Made by a program: the position numbers and the translations under genes
The notes under the pieces: generated by a model
What the model saw: only the letters and a program-made list of their open reading frames with translations
What the model was told of the DNA's origin: nothing
The model's database searches: none
Assembly: GCA_033063855.1 (NCBI GenBank)
Contig: CP093830.1
Location: forward strand, 4,712,854-4,776,853
Direction: 5' to 3'
Origin: Smittia aterrima
Lineage: Eukaryota > Arthropoda > Insecta > Diptera > Chironomidae
Length of the DNA: 64,000 nt
Shown here: piece after piece, positions 1 through 11,201 of the stretch
Numbering within the stretch: the first letter of the stretch is position 1
Layout: each line of letters begins with the position of its first letter

Positions 1-2148
1 CAAAAGGCTGTAGCTGGTGATGTTAAGTTCTTTATCGCCAAGATATAAACGATTTTCTTTAGGAACATAGCCGAGCAAATACATTGTTCGATCAAGATGA
101 GAGACGGTAACGATTTCTCCACCAACGTAGTACTGAATACGATTGACGCTGTTAGTGTAGATTAAGCAATCACCAACCCAAAGTCCTGTCTTCACTGTCT
201 CACTAATTTCTCCGACAACATCAAACGCAGCTTCAATTCCATCATCTTCGATGTGAACTTTTGATTCTAACGTTTGTTGAATCATTCCAGTGTCAACTTT
301 AAGAATGAAGAAAGATTCATCAGTAGCCAAACAAACAAGAGTTCCAGCTTCATTCCAGTAAACATAACGTGGTTGGACTTCAATACGTCGAATCAACTCG
401 AGACTTTCCCAGTCGTAGAAAGACAAGCCAGTCGATGTTTTCACTCCGAGAAGATATCCACCAAAGATGCCTAAAAAGAATTTGAATCGTGATAAGAATT
501 TCATAATGGAAATTAAATATTTCAATGAAAAAATTGTAATTCACCTTCTTCTCATTATGAAAGCAAGTTTGGAAGGAAAGTTAGATTTAAGGATGGGACA
601 ATTCACAAAACAAAATTCTTTGATAACTTACCTTCTGCTCCATACTCAGGTGTGAAGCTCTTCCTTTCTTTAAAGTTTCGGAAAACTTTGACAGTTCCGC
701 TGTTTTCTCGAATTGCATACTCGCTGCTCTCTAAAGCCCAAACGAATTCTTGAGCTGATCCAAAAGCTTTGTTTCGAAGTGCAGTCGATGTGTAGATTAT
801 GTATTCGCCATCACCACAAACAACGACAAACCGACCGTTTGGATTGTGAGCAATGGTTTGAGGGAAAATTTCACAAGCTCCCATGTCTTTGACTACAACC
901 GGAAGTCGTTCTCCATCCTTAACAGCGCTTCCTTCTGGCAGAGCTTTCAAGTTCGCCTGTTGCATTTCACAATGTTTTGCCCAGATAATCTTTCCACCAT
1001 TGAAATCCATCGACATCGCAGGTTCTTCTCGTCCAACTTTAATGATAATCGAACCTTCATCATATCCGAGAGCAACGTTGTTTGTTCCACGCATACAAGA
1101 AATTGTCCAAACTCGTTCGAATCCATAGTTGAGCGAAGTTTCAAGGCGGCAAGTTCCTGAATGCCAAATTCGAATTGTTCCATCTTCAGATCCAGTTAGA
1201 ATGATTGGTAATTCTGGATGAAACGCAACTGCTGAGACATTCTGAGCATGACCATCAAGAGTTTGAACGCACGTCTTGTTTTGATAATCCCAAATCTTCA
1301 CTAATCGATCATCAGCACCGGAGATTAAATAAGGTTTGTCACCTCCATAATAATAATCAACACAATTGACTCCTTTTTCATGTCCCTCCAAAGTAAAGTT
1401 AGCAGTGTTTGATCCTAATTGCCAAACTTTTACAGTACGATCAAGCGATGCACTAGCAAATGTGTTGTTATCTTTTGGGTTGATAACGATCTGCATCACG
1501 TAGTGAGAGTGACCCTCGAAAACTCGTTGACAAGCCCAAAGCTTATCCCAATTCCACAATTTGATTAACATGTCATCGCTGCTGGTTAAGATGAGCGGCT
1601 GAGTTGGATGAACGACAATGCATCGAACATAATCTGTGTGAGCCTCAAACGAGTGAATCTTCTCTAATGTGTTGTAGTTGAAAATTCTTATCTAAAAAAA
1701 AAACTTTTTGAGGAAACTGAATTTTCAAGAGAATTATAAATGAAATTACTTGCATGTCGTCGGAACCAGTGATGATCCAATTTTTACGAGCAACAAAGCG
1801 AGCACAGCGAACCGGAAGATCACAAACTTCAAAGTCTTTCACAGTTTGTTGATTCTCGTAGTTCATCACATTAACGTGTCCATTGTACAGAGCGCAGAGC
1901 ACCCACGGCTCAGTAGGATGCAAGTCGGCTGACTTGACTCGATCCGACCTCGACGTTAGACGTCTCTTGATGTCCAGTCTCAATGGCTAAAAGTAGGACA
2001 ATTATTAATTTTCACAATTTTTTTGTTGATGACATGGAAAGTTTTGAAGTTGAAATTAAATCGACGAAATTCTTTGTAACTCAACAAAGCTCGAATGATC
2101 TTTACAGTCGTGATAGAAGATGACATAACTATCTTGAAGACTCACCAT
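1..2148 (-). CDS. COPB2: Coatomer subunit beta' (COPB2), 5' part, runs off the left edge
   Basis: Beta'-COP is a WD40 and alpha-solenoid subunit of the COPI coat that drives Golgi-to-ER and intra-Golgi transport and binds dilysine cargo tails. Exons read on the minus strand: 2148-2146, 1986-1750, 1691-632 and 470 to the edge. The joined protein starts M-PLRLDIKRRLTSRSDRVKS, matching the family's conserved start, and continues through the first WD40 propeller (FEGHSHYVMQIVINPKDN, SGADDRLVKIWDYQNKTC, GSEDGTIRIWHSG) into the second propeller (VGDCLIY, YYVGGEIVT, DRTMYLLGY). Splice phases agree at every junction. The first coding exon holds only the ATG. The alpha-solenoid and C-terminus lie outside the window. 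The neighbour upstream is the polydom-like gene on the same strand, leaving only about 100 bp for the promoter. Identity is very secure from sequence conservation. Confidence 0.97.
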
Positions 2149-2257
2149 TTTAAACTTCGATTCCCGGACTACTTCTCTTTAAATCAACAGAAAATAAATT
2201 TCTTGTTTTTGCTTTTCAGACGCGTTCATGAAACAAAGACGTTTTCAAAAAAATCTT
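2149..2257 (-). promoter_or_regulatory. Compact intergenic gap: COPB2 5' UTR/promoter
   Basis: Only 109 bases separate the COPB2 start codon from the stop codon of the upstream gene on the same strand. The polyadenylation site of the upstream gene and the promoter and 5' UTR of COPB2 must both fit here. I see no TATA box; a housekeeping-type promoter is inferred. COPB2 could alternatively be transcribed from a further-upstream promoter with a spliced leader. Confidence 0.5.
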
Positions 2258-2262
2258 TTATT
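2257..2262 (-). terminator. Poly(A) signal AATAAA overlapping the stop codon of the polydom-like gene
   Basis: The last codons read AAA CAA TAA A on the minus strand, so the hexamer AATAAA (2262-2257) contains the stop codon TAA (2260-2258). It is followed by a T-rich stretch. This implies a 3' UTR of only a few tens of bases. Confidence 0.6.
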
Positions 2263-5200
2263 GTTTAAAATTTCTATAAATCGGTTGAGCAATCATTCGC
2301 AGCATTTTCTTGATATTCTCATTAATGTTTTCTTTGTCAATATTTCCCGAGAGATTGTCATTTGTTCCTTCCATTTCTTCGTCAAGTAAAATTAAATCAA
2401 TGTAAAGGCAAACGACAAATCGATATGAATCTTTCATCAATTCGTTTGATTGAGAGTTGCGGAGAAGAGATTTCATGAAGTTATCAACAGTCAGAGAATC
2501 AAATTCTTCGTAATCCAGGAGAGTTTTCAAAAGATCAAAGAGCTTGGAATCCATTCCTTCATATTCTTGCGTCTCTGGCGGTTCAAACGTCGAAAGATCT
2601 GATCCAATATCAGAATTAAATCGAAGACAGAAAACCGGAGAATCTTTTGATTTGCAAGACTTGAACAAGAATTCTCTAAAGTCCTTCCAGAATTCAAAAG
2701 GAATTTGAAGTGAGCTGACGATTTTCGTAGTTGACTCTTCTCCTGGTTGACAATCTTCAACTTCTGAGTCCCATGTTCCTTGATCTGAGCAAGTGATTAA
2801 ATTTTCTCCGTCAATGCTGAATCCATTGTAGCATTTAATTTCAAGGAAAGTTCCAATTGGATAACTCGACAACTTCTCGTTGATCACACCAGAGTCAGAT
2901 GCGTAAACTAAAACTCCATTGGCCGGATCCTTCAACGCTGGGCATTCAAATTTGCTTTTACAAAATGGAACTTCATCTGACCAACTGCCACTTGCAGTGC
3001 AAGTTATGGAATCTCTTCCAATTAAACTGAAGCCGTGATCGCAAGTGAATCTCGCTTGACCGTTGTAACTTGTCTTCGTCAGAGTCATTCGACCGTTAGC
3101 GAGAGATTTCAGTGGATTACACTTAACGACTTTGCATGTTGGAAGCTTTGAAAGCTCCCACTTTGAAGTACGTAAGCAAAATATAAAAGGTTGTCCAATC
3201 ATTTGAAATCCTTCTGAGCATTTAGCGAAAGCAGTTTGATCGCCGTAGATTATTTCAGCATTTGGAACTGTCAGATTCTGGTCGCATGGCTTGCAGAACT
3301 CAGATTGTTTAATCTTGATCGAGCCAACTGTCTTGAACTTTAAATCCGTCCATGAGTAGAGACTTCCTTGATAAGGATCGCACGTTCGATAATATTCGTT
3401 GATCTCGTTCGAAGTAAGTTTCCTGTCCCAGAAATCGAGGAATGAAAGCTTTCCAACAAATGATTCGCTTTCACTGAATCCACCTGAAAAAGAAATTATT
3501 TCAATAACTAGAAATATTTTTGATATTCTTCATCCAAACCTCCAAAGCTGTCTTGCTCTTGTCCAATTATAAAAATTCCGTTTCCTTTGATTGGAGTTGT
3601 TTTACTCAAATTAAATCCTTCCACACTTAAAGCTCCATCTAAATAAATTTCGTAATGACCTTCAGTCATCGTCCATGAAACTGAAAGTTTTCAAGTTTAA
3701 GAAAAATTATTTTAAAATGAGAAATTGCTCTGATCCTTACCACACAAGAAATGCCAAATGTTATCGATGATCTTGATATCTGTGATTGCGTTTACTCCAT
3801 TGACGTACAACACGAATCCGTGATAGTCAGTGAAAGTGAAGGCGTTGTCGATTTCCTCTGTCGCGTAAGAAATAATTGATCCATAATTGAATTGATCGTT
3901 GGTTTGAATCCACGCGCAAAATGAAATCGCAGTTAAGTCTTTGTCAGGACCAGGAAGTTTCACATAATTGCTAACACTCGACTTTTCAAAGTCAAACATG
4001 AAATCTGGAGTTGTGAATAATTCGCATCGATCGCCATAGAAGAAAGGCGGGCACTTGCAAGTGAATTGCTCGTAGACTTTCTCATCAACGTTTGTGAGAT
4101 TCGAAGGATCGCGAAGCATTGAAGGTCGACATTCAGCATTGTTTCTACAAGGAATTTTGTCACAGGGATTGTCGATAACATCGCATCGATCACCTTTAAG
4201 ACCACTCGGGCATTTGCAACTGTAAACAGAATTTACTTGTAATTGAAAGGAGAAAAGTATTCAATGAAACTTACAAATAACTCTCCTTCGTTGCTTTTTC
4301 AATATTCAGATCAACACAGATCGCATTCCCTTGACAAGGTTTGTAATCGCAGGGCGACAGATGACATCGTTTCCCCATCGAGCCAACATCACAGACACAA
4401 CGATAACTGTCGGGAAGGTTAATGCAAGTAGCTCCGCTTGAACATGGCGAACTTTCACAAAAATCGAGAGGAATAATTTTGTCACAAAGTTCACCTTCGA
4501 AGCCTGGTAAGCAATCGCATGTCGCATCGCCATCGATTTCGTTGCAAACTGCTCCATTCTGACAATGCTTTTGACTACAAGGATCGTAAATGGATTCGCA
4601 GAAGTTTCCAGTGAAACCTGGCGGGCAATCACATTCGACTGAGGTCTCGTTGAATTCCTTGCAAACTCCTCCATTGAAACAAGGCGTGATCGAGCATTGG
4701 TTTTGTTTGAGCTCACAGTTTTGTCCGTAGAAACCATCATTGCACTCACAAATGTAGAAAGCTCCGTTCGCGATGCACTTTCCGTGAATTCCACAAATTG
4801 AATCGTCACAAGATTTCTCGTTCTTCTCATAGCAACTTTCGAAAGAAACCGAACCGCGTTCTGATGTCATGTGATCTGGGCATTTCTCACAAAACGTTTG
4901 ATCATAATTCGATTGATATTCGCCGACGTTACAGCTTCTGCAAAATGGCATAAGTGTCTTCAAGTGAACGATGGCTCCGTTTTTCTTTGGAACTTTTAAT
5001 CTCGCGTAATGTCCTGGCGGACAAAGCTGACGACAATCAGATTCAAAGCGACTACCGATCTTCCTCGTTGAATAAAAAGGTGGACACTGAATGCAGGACT
5101 TTTGTGAAATCAAACTGTTATACGAGCCAAAGGGACAAGGCAAGCAAGCATTTTGTGAAATATCGTGAAAGAAACCGCGACCACATTGAACTAGAAAAAT

Positions 5201-8200
5201 ATTTTTTTTTTCAAAGAAAGTTTCAATAAATTTATTGAGTAACTTACCGCAAACTAATTTCTTTGCAATGCTTCCGGGATTGCAAGTGATCATCTCGTCA
5301 AGTTTGAGAAGAGTTAAGTCGAAGTTCATGTGTCTCAATCTTTTTTTAAGTCTCTCACTTGAGTTCACTTTCTTAAGTTCTTCTTTTATCTTTTTAACGT
5401 TTTCCGATTTCGTTGAGTTTGGCTTCCACATTCCGAGATTCTTTGAAATCCTCACGTAAACTTCAACTTTTCCTGGATTTTTAGCTTTCATAGGAATTTT
5501 CTTGATTGGTTTCGAGTCAAGATCTCTTTTAACTAAGGAATAGAATGATGAGTTGGTGGCCTCATCCGGCAAACTACTATTGATGCAAATTGGAATGTCA
5601 GTTGTCAACTCGCAATCTTGATCACCACAAAGCTCTTCCTTTAAATCTTTAATTAATTGTTCTTGCTGTAATTGGAAAAAGTTAAACTTGAAGTCAATGG
5701 AATTATTAACAATCACTCACATTTTGTTCAACTTCATCGCAAGGCATGTTTTCAGAATCAAGTGAAATCGTCAAAACTTCTTCAACTGAGTTCGGTTGAT
5801 CAATTTGAGAACATTCAGGAATCACATCGCTCGACCAGATTCGCTTCTCGTTGTCACAATGATAAACGACATTTTCAATGATTGAATCGTTGTTTGTGAT
5901 TCCAAAGCCAAAGTTACATCGGAAATCACACCAAGTTTGAGTTTCATTCTTAGCACAAACTCTCAAACCATTTTCAGGCTTCTCAAGCTCATCGCATTTC
6001 TTCTCTTTTACGTTGAGTACAATTACACAAGAGTTGACGTTTCCTGCTTTGTCTGTTGCTGTGTAGTTGATGAAATATTCTCCTGGCGATAAGTTACCTG
6101 GCTCAAGGCTGCGAACGATTGTGATGTTTCTGTCATCGACATTATCGTAAGCGCTCGGCTCTTCCCATTCAACAATTTGATCACTTGAGTTCTTCGATAG
6201 AACGTAAACAGTTTGATTAACAATGCAATTCTCCCAAACTGGTGGATTTGTGTCTGCGATTGTAATTGTGAAGTTGCACTTCGCTTTGTTCTTGAAATCA
6301 TCGACAGCGACGTAAGTAAAAGTGTAATTTCCCGAATACATTTTTGTTCCTTCTTCTTTAAGCGCTGGCTTTACCCAAAAGCTAACATTTGCACCCGAGT
6401 TGTCTTCAACAAGCTCTAATGGTTCGAAGTTTGCTAGTAAAACGAAACTTTTGTTGCCACTCAATTCGATGGAATAATTTTTAGGACAAATTATGTTCGG
6501 AGCCGTCACGTCGATGCATCTTGGAATTTTATTCTTCTGAGACCAAACTCCATTTCTCGTTCCGCCGCAACTCTTATGAGCTAATCCTTTCATCTCAAAA
6601 CCTTCATTGCAAGTTATTGTGCAATTGGTTCCGTAAGGAGATTTCTGATCGAAACAATCTTCAGATTCGTAAGTGCCAAAGGGAATTTTCGGGAGTGGCT
6701 GACAAAGAATTTCTGAAAAGTATTTAAATTATCAAAACAAGTTTCGTAAAAATGAAATTGAATATCACTTACGCTTGCACGAAGCTTGAAGTCCATCCCA
6801 TTTCGAAAGCGGAAGACAATGACGCTTTGAGCTTCCTATCAAGTAAAATCCGAAAGCACAAGAGAACTCGCATTCAGTGTCGATGGAGAATTTCTCTGTC
6901 ATCTTTTGAACGTCTGCGCTGTAATTCTTCATGAAAGTTTCGTTGCGTGGTGAGTAATCGATTGTCATGTGAAGATCGGAGTTTTTGCACAACGCCATTC
7001 CATAAAATGGAATAACAAGAGCCGGACAAGTCTTCACTGTAAATTAGGGAAATTAACAAAGTTGAAAGTAAAAAAGATTTTCAAAACTCACAAACGCATT
7101 CAGTTTCATCCCCAGACCACGTTCCATCTTCTTGACAAAGTCTAATTGAAGATCCGACAAGTTGATAGCCTGAATTACATCGAGCTCCACAAGCAGTGTT
7201 GACAGTGTTGAGACATGAAGCAGAATGAACGAAATATCCGTTGTCAGGCACTGGAAGTAGAGGACACTGAATCACCTCACAACGATGATTCTTCTGAGTC
7301 TCCTTGTAACCAATTTTGCAAACGCAATCGTTGATGCTTAGCGCAGGTGAGACTCTAGTTTCGTGATTAATGTCAGGACAATTGAAGCAAGAATTCCAAA
7401 CGTTCCAGTAACTTCCGTTCGGGCAAAGATCACATCCGTTTGGTCTAATTCCACTTCCATAGTAACCTGGGTCGCAGATACACGAATAATGTCCAGAGTG
7501 AAAGCCACAAGCGCATTGAGAATTCTTAGCACAGCATGAGCCTTCAGTTCCGTTCTTATCACAAAGACCATCACAGAATCCTTGGTTTGCAACTGGTAAA
7601 ATCACTCCGACTTTGTAATCAGTGTGAAGAGCTTTTCGAGCTAAGCTTTCGAATAACGAAAAGCTCGACAACATAAAATTGTAACTTGCGATTGGTTTGC
7701 TGCTGATTGATCGCAGTTCGTCGTAGTTTCCAGAGCTTATGCCAACTGTGAAGACAATTACTCCGTTTGCTTTAAGTTCTTGTGAAACTGGAATCGGATC
7801 TCGACCATTCGAGAAACCATCAGTTATGAGAACCAGAATTTTCTTGCTCGATTTGCGATTTGCGTTATCAAAGATTTCCTGAGAGTTCGAGTAAAATTAA
7901 TTTCAAAGAAAAGTCTAGAAATTCTTCTTACTTTTGCTTTAGTCAATGCACTGTGAGTGTTTGTTCCTCCTCCTGAGTAAGTTATGTTGGGAATTTGATG
8001 ATTCAGCAATACGCATTTGTCGTTGTCAGCGGAAGCTTCTGAGATTTGATTGATGTGCACAATCTTCAAGAAAACAAAAATTGTTTACACTCCAATTAAA
8101 AGATCTCCTTTACTTACAATTTTGGATCGTGAACTGAATGTGATGAGAGCCACTCGAGTGTAGTTAAAGCTTACATTGAAATCACTCAACAATCTTTTGA

Positions 8201-8549
8201 CGAAGCTTATTTCGTTAGCGAAGTTTTCTTTACCAACCGAAGAACTCGAATCAACGAGGAAGATCATTTCGATCTTCTTATGCTTCAGCTTAATTCTGTT
8301 GACTACTTTCCTAAACTTTGTACTCATGACGTCTAATTGCTCTTGCTCCAGCAAAACATCATTTTCAAGTTTTCGTTGATCGTCATCTTCGTCGTCAGAC
8401 AGCGAAGTGATTAAAGTTGTTGACGAATTTTCTGTTGTGCTGGTCATTGCGTCGGGATTCTCCTCGTAATCTTCGAATGAGTAATCAGAGGCACGACACT
8501 CGAAAACATTCGTTATCAGCAAAAGAATTAAAATTAATTTAACGGTCAT
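2258..8549 (-). CDS. Polydom/SVEP1-like secreted multidomain protein (vWA, sushi, HYR, EGF, pentraxin)
   Basis: Ten exons on the minus strand: 8549-8118, 8063-7932, 7878-7092, 7036-6773, 6712-5721, 5665-5248, 5190-4275, 4219-3741, 3680-3540, 3483-2258. They total 5,787 nt, exactly 1,929 codons. Order of parts: signal peptide (1-20), acidic Ser/Thr-rich linker, vWA domain (about 95-275) with a DSSSS MIDAS at residues 100-104 and a later LITDG, Cys-rich EGF-like and sushi repeats, two HYR modules (about 590-770), a GCC2/ephrin-receptor-like Cys region, several EGF repeats, a pentraxin/LamG domain (about 1390-1570, with GQEQDSFGGG spanning a splice), three more sushi repeats and an acidic Cys-poor tail. 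No transmembrane segment follows. The same domain order defines vertebrate SVEP1/polydom, an extracellular adhesion protein that binds integrins. Its role here is inferred. The vertebrate protein is much longer through many more sushi repeats. Confidence 0.9.
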
Positions 8550-9627
8550 TCTATTCTGCGGTCAATCGCTGCTTGTTTCACAAATTAAGCGCCACTTTGA
8601 GGCTGATAACGACGAGAATGTTATCTCGAGTCAAATGTAAAACGATGCGTGAAATATGAAAGTTCACTGGCGAATTATTGAGAAACTTGAACTTTCGATG
8701 GATAAAATTTTATTTCTTCCGTTCGATGAGAAATCCTAAAGAAAACTCTCGATTTTCACAGAAATTTTCTATTGCCCCACTTTTCAGCTATTTCACAATT
8801 TTTAATCCGAGCCAAATGTTATCACTTTCTGAGGGTTCATCTAACAATGACGTCGCTAATAAAGTTTCTTCAAAATATCTTTCACTTCACAAACTTTCAC
8901 TTTTTCCATTAAAAACTTTTAAAAAATTTCTCGCGTGACCTAACTTTTTAATTCCCCAATGAAATTTACAAACGAGATTAATTGAAGAGTTCTTCATTCG
9001 CTAAGACCCGAATGGGAAATGAAATCAGAAATCTCAGAACGTTATCACTTATAGCTTCCGAATTGCGTTCGCTCTCGCACTTCATCATCCCTCGCGTTAT
9101 CAAATATTTCTTTGACTAGACGAAATATATTTTTGAAAGCTCTCGCAATGTTGATAATGTATCGCGCTTTTGTTTGTCGCTTTAATGAAACGAAATTAAA
9201 TGTTTTGAATATTTTTATTAACAAACTTTGAATGCAGATGAATTCTAAAAGGGATTATCAAGTTCTCAATCTTATGACTTGTAGAAATTCGCCAAAACAT
9301 TGTCGACAAAAACATGATCATAAATATAATTTTCGATACCTCCCCCAAATTTGGGATTACGGCTCTAACTCAATTGTCGCTTTAAAAACTTCCAGTTCAA
9401 CTTATTTCAGCAAATTAATTCTAATTTTCTTAACGACCTTTCAACGGCGGCAATAAAATTGTTGCACTCGGAATTTGATTCGAGTCTGGCCTTTCCTTTT
9501 CCTTCCCCTTTTCAACCCTTTACCTGGAATTAGTTGCCTTCACTCTACGCTATCATCTTCAGCTTATTATATTATAATTTTTCATCTACCTGATAGTTTA
9601 CTCCGAGGTATAGTTGGTTTAGCCGAC
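8550..9627. other. Divergent intergenic region between polydom-like and zinc-finger genes
   Basis: AT-rich DNA between two genes transcribed away from each other. It must hold the promoter of the polydom-like gene on one side and that of the zinc-finger gene on the other. I see no coding potential, RNA gene or repeat. Short open frames here do not look coding. Confidence 0.6.
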
Positions 9628-9634
9628 TATATAA
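9628..9634 (+). promoter_or_regulatory. TATA box candidate (TATATAA) for the zinc-finger gene
   Basis: TATATAA lies 95 bases before the ATG at 9729. A start site about 30 bases downstream would give a 5' UTR of roughly 65-70 nt. Position and sequence are the only support. Confidence 0.5.
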
Positions 9635-9728
9635 CTTTGTAAAGTTCTTCACTTCTTCATCAAACAATCTTAAGACTTCATAGAGTGAAGATCAAGTTAA
9701 GAAAAGAAATATTTCAATTCAATAGAAG

Positions 9729-10640
9729 ATGAATTTTGAGAGTTATAACTATTCAGGTGCTCCTTACTATCCAGAAATGGAAAAAGTTCAGTTTTATCAC
9801 AATTATCCGGCAGTGCAAGAACATCAATCAAACGTAAATGGAGAATCGCTGCAGAAAGTTAATTATCAGAATTATCCTCCAATGCCCATTAACTACGCCA
9901 ACTACTACATTCCAATAACAATGGGAGAAACAGAAACTCATCCGAGCTACTTCACCGAAAACCCAGCTTATCAGCAGCTCTGCAGCTTTACTCCAAAGAA
10001 GCAACGTTCGGATATTCCAATTGATTTAACTGTCGATGAAGAAAAGAGACCTGATGAAACAACTCCAACGAAGTTTCAAACGGAGCATCAGTCGGTAAGC
10101 CCAGTTGATTTATCTATTGATGAAGCAACGAGACCTGTGGAAACACCTCCAACGGAGCAACATTCAGATGAAGAAATAAGATATAGAGCCGCTGCAATGC
10201 ACATCGTTGAAAATACCAATGAAGCAAAGAGACAAGCAAAAACCCATGTACTGTATTGCCACACTTGCTCTCGACGCTTCACATCAAAAAAACGTCTTGA
10301 AAATCATTTGAATCGATGTCTAGGAGAGAAAGCTCCAGGTCCTTTGTCTTGTGATAAATGTAACAAAACGTTCAAGACTGAAGCCTGGCTAAAGAAACAT
10401 TTGTTGACAATCCACTTTGACAACAAGAAGCAACGTAATCCATCCTCTTCAGATTCGACATCAAGTGACAATTCTTTAATCATTCAAAATGTTAAGAGAC
10501 GACTATCAAACTATTCGGATGATCAAAAGGAGGAAGTGCAACTAAATAAGTCGCAACGTTTAGAAGAAGCCGAGTCGACACGTCCCGTTCCTCAGTTTCA
10601 TAATGTTAACTGGCTCGCTCAAAGCTCTAAATCAATGTAA
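9729..10640 (+). CDS. Small zinc-finger protein with tandem SIM-like repeats
   Basis: Single-exon, 303-residue protein of unknown specific function. The first 90 residues are rich in Tyr, Asn and Pro. Residues 97-115 and 124-142 are an imperfect 19-residue repeat with cores PIDLTVDEE and PVDLSIDEA, resembling SUMO-interaction motifs (hydrophobic core followed by acidic residues). Two zinc fingers follow: C177-C180-H193-C197, a C2HC variant, and C208-C211-H224-H229, a standard C2H2. The C-terminal 70 residues are polar, Ser/Lys-rich and probably disordered. A nuclear DNA- or protein-binding role is inferred; I do not recognise a named orthologue. A TATA box precedes it and AATAAA follows 17 bases after the stop. 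The duplicated segment that created the second Kunitz gene begins inside its stop codon. Confidence 0.85.
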   Translation: MNFESYNYSGAPYYPEMEKVQFYHNYPAVQEHQSNVNGESLQKVNYQNYPPMPINYANYYIPITMGETETHPSYFTENPAYQQLCSFTPKKQRSDIPIDLTVDEEKRPDETTPTKFQTEHQSVSPVDLSIDEATRPVETPPTEQHSDEEIRYRAAAMHIVENTNEAKRQAKTHVLYCHTCSRRFTSKKRLENHLNRCLGEKAPGPLSCDKCNKTFKTEAWLKKHLLTIHFDNKKQRNPSSSDSTSSDNSLIIQNVKRRLSNYSDDQKEEVQLNKSQRLEEAESTRPVPQFHNVNWLAQSSKSM

Positions 10641-10657
10641 ACATAGAATTTACTTGC

Positions 10658-10663
10658 AATAAA
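10658..10663 (+). terminator. Poly(A) signal of the zinc-finger gene
   Basis: AATAAA starts 17 bases after the stop codon. An exact copy lies at 11432-11437 inside the downstream duplicated segment. Confidence 0.7.
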
Positions 10664-10824
10664 CAAGAAAATGCTTCCTTATCTCAATCTTTTTTTGTCT
10701 TTTTATTTTCAATGGTCATTTTACAGAAAATTTTGTCGTGACGGAAATATTTTTTATTGGATTTTAAGTTCATCGTTATAAAGGTAACGACTTCACGACG
10801 TGAGCCTCACTAACAACAAAAAAG

Positions 10825-10831
10825 TATAAAA
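10825..10831 (+). promoter_or_regulatory. TATA box (TATAAAA) of Kunitz gene 1
   Basis: TATAAAA lies 59 bases before the ATG. The same box in the same context occurs at 11598-11604 before the second copy. The 10-mer TCATTCAGTT lies at 10871-10880, just before the ATG. Confidence 0.65.
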
Positions 10832-10883
10832 TCCTTTAAAAATTGAGTTAAGGCTTCAAACATTTAAAAGTCATTCAGTTAGA

Positions 10884-11129
10884 ATGAAGTTCATTTTGTT
10901 AGTTCTTGCTTTCGTTGGATTTTTTGTCCTAAGCTCAAGCCGCATCACAAAAAAGCCGGTTGATCTTTGCACATTGCCACCTCAACCAGGAGCTTGCCAT
11001 CATCGTTTCCAACGCTGGTGGTACAATCAAACGACTAACGAGTGCGAGCGATTCTGGTTCAATGGTTGTTTCGCCAATAGGAACAACTTTGTATGGAAAT
11101 TTAATTGTGAAAGAGCTTGCAAGAAATAA
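10884..11129 (+). CDS. Secreted single-domain Kunitz/BPTI protein, copy 1
   Basis: An 81-residue protein: hydrophobic signal peptide (MKFILLVLAFVGFFVLSSS) and one Kunitz domain. All six cysteines are present in canonical spacing (CTLPPQPGAC, then NEC, NGC, FNC and RAC), with the FWFNGCFANRNNF core of the family signature. Kunitz domains usually block serine proteases through the residue after the second cysteine (P1). Here that residue is His, not Lys or Arg, so classic trypsin inhibition is doubtful; another protease or a non-inhibitory role is possible. Single exon. The stop codon is itself inside an AATAAA hexamer, and a second AATAAA lies at 11196-11201. It is paralogous to the gene at 11657. 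Extracellular location is inferred from the signal peptide. Confidence 0.93.
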   Translation: MKFILLVLAFVGFFVLSSSRITKKPVDLCTLPPQPGACHHRFQRWWYNQTTNECERFWFNGCFANRNNFVWKFNCERACKK

Positions 11130-11201
11130 ATTCTGAGTTGAAAATCGTTTCTTTTTTAATTATGAAAGTAAACAAAATTTGCTACTTTGTTAAGAAATAA
11201 A

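Larger units (their letters stand above)
10637..11201 (+). repeat. Segmental tandem duplication, copy 1 (carries Kunitz gene 1)
   Basis: This segment aligns with 11411-11988 at an offset of 773-774 bases. The shared sequence starts in the last codon and stop of the zinc-finger gene, includes that gene's AATAAA, the Kunitz promoter with its TATAAAA, the whole Kunitz coding region and its 3' flank. Differences are scattered substitutions and small indels, consistent with a fairly young duplication. Confidence 0.9.
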
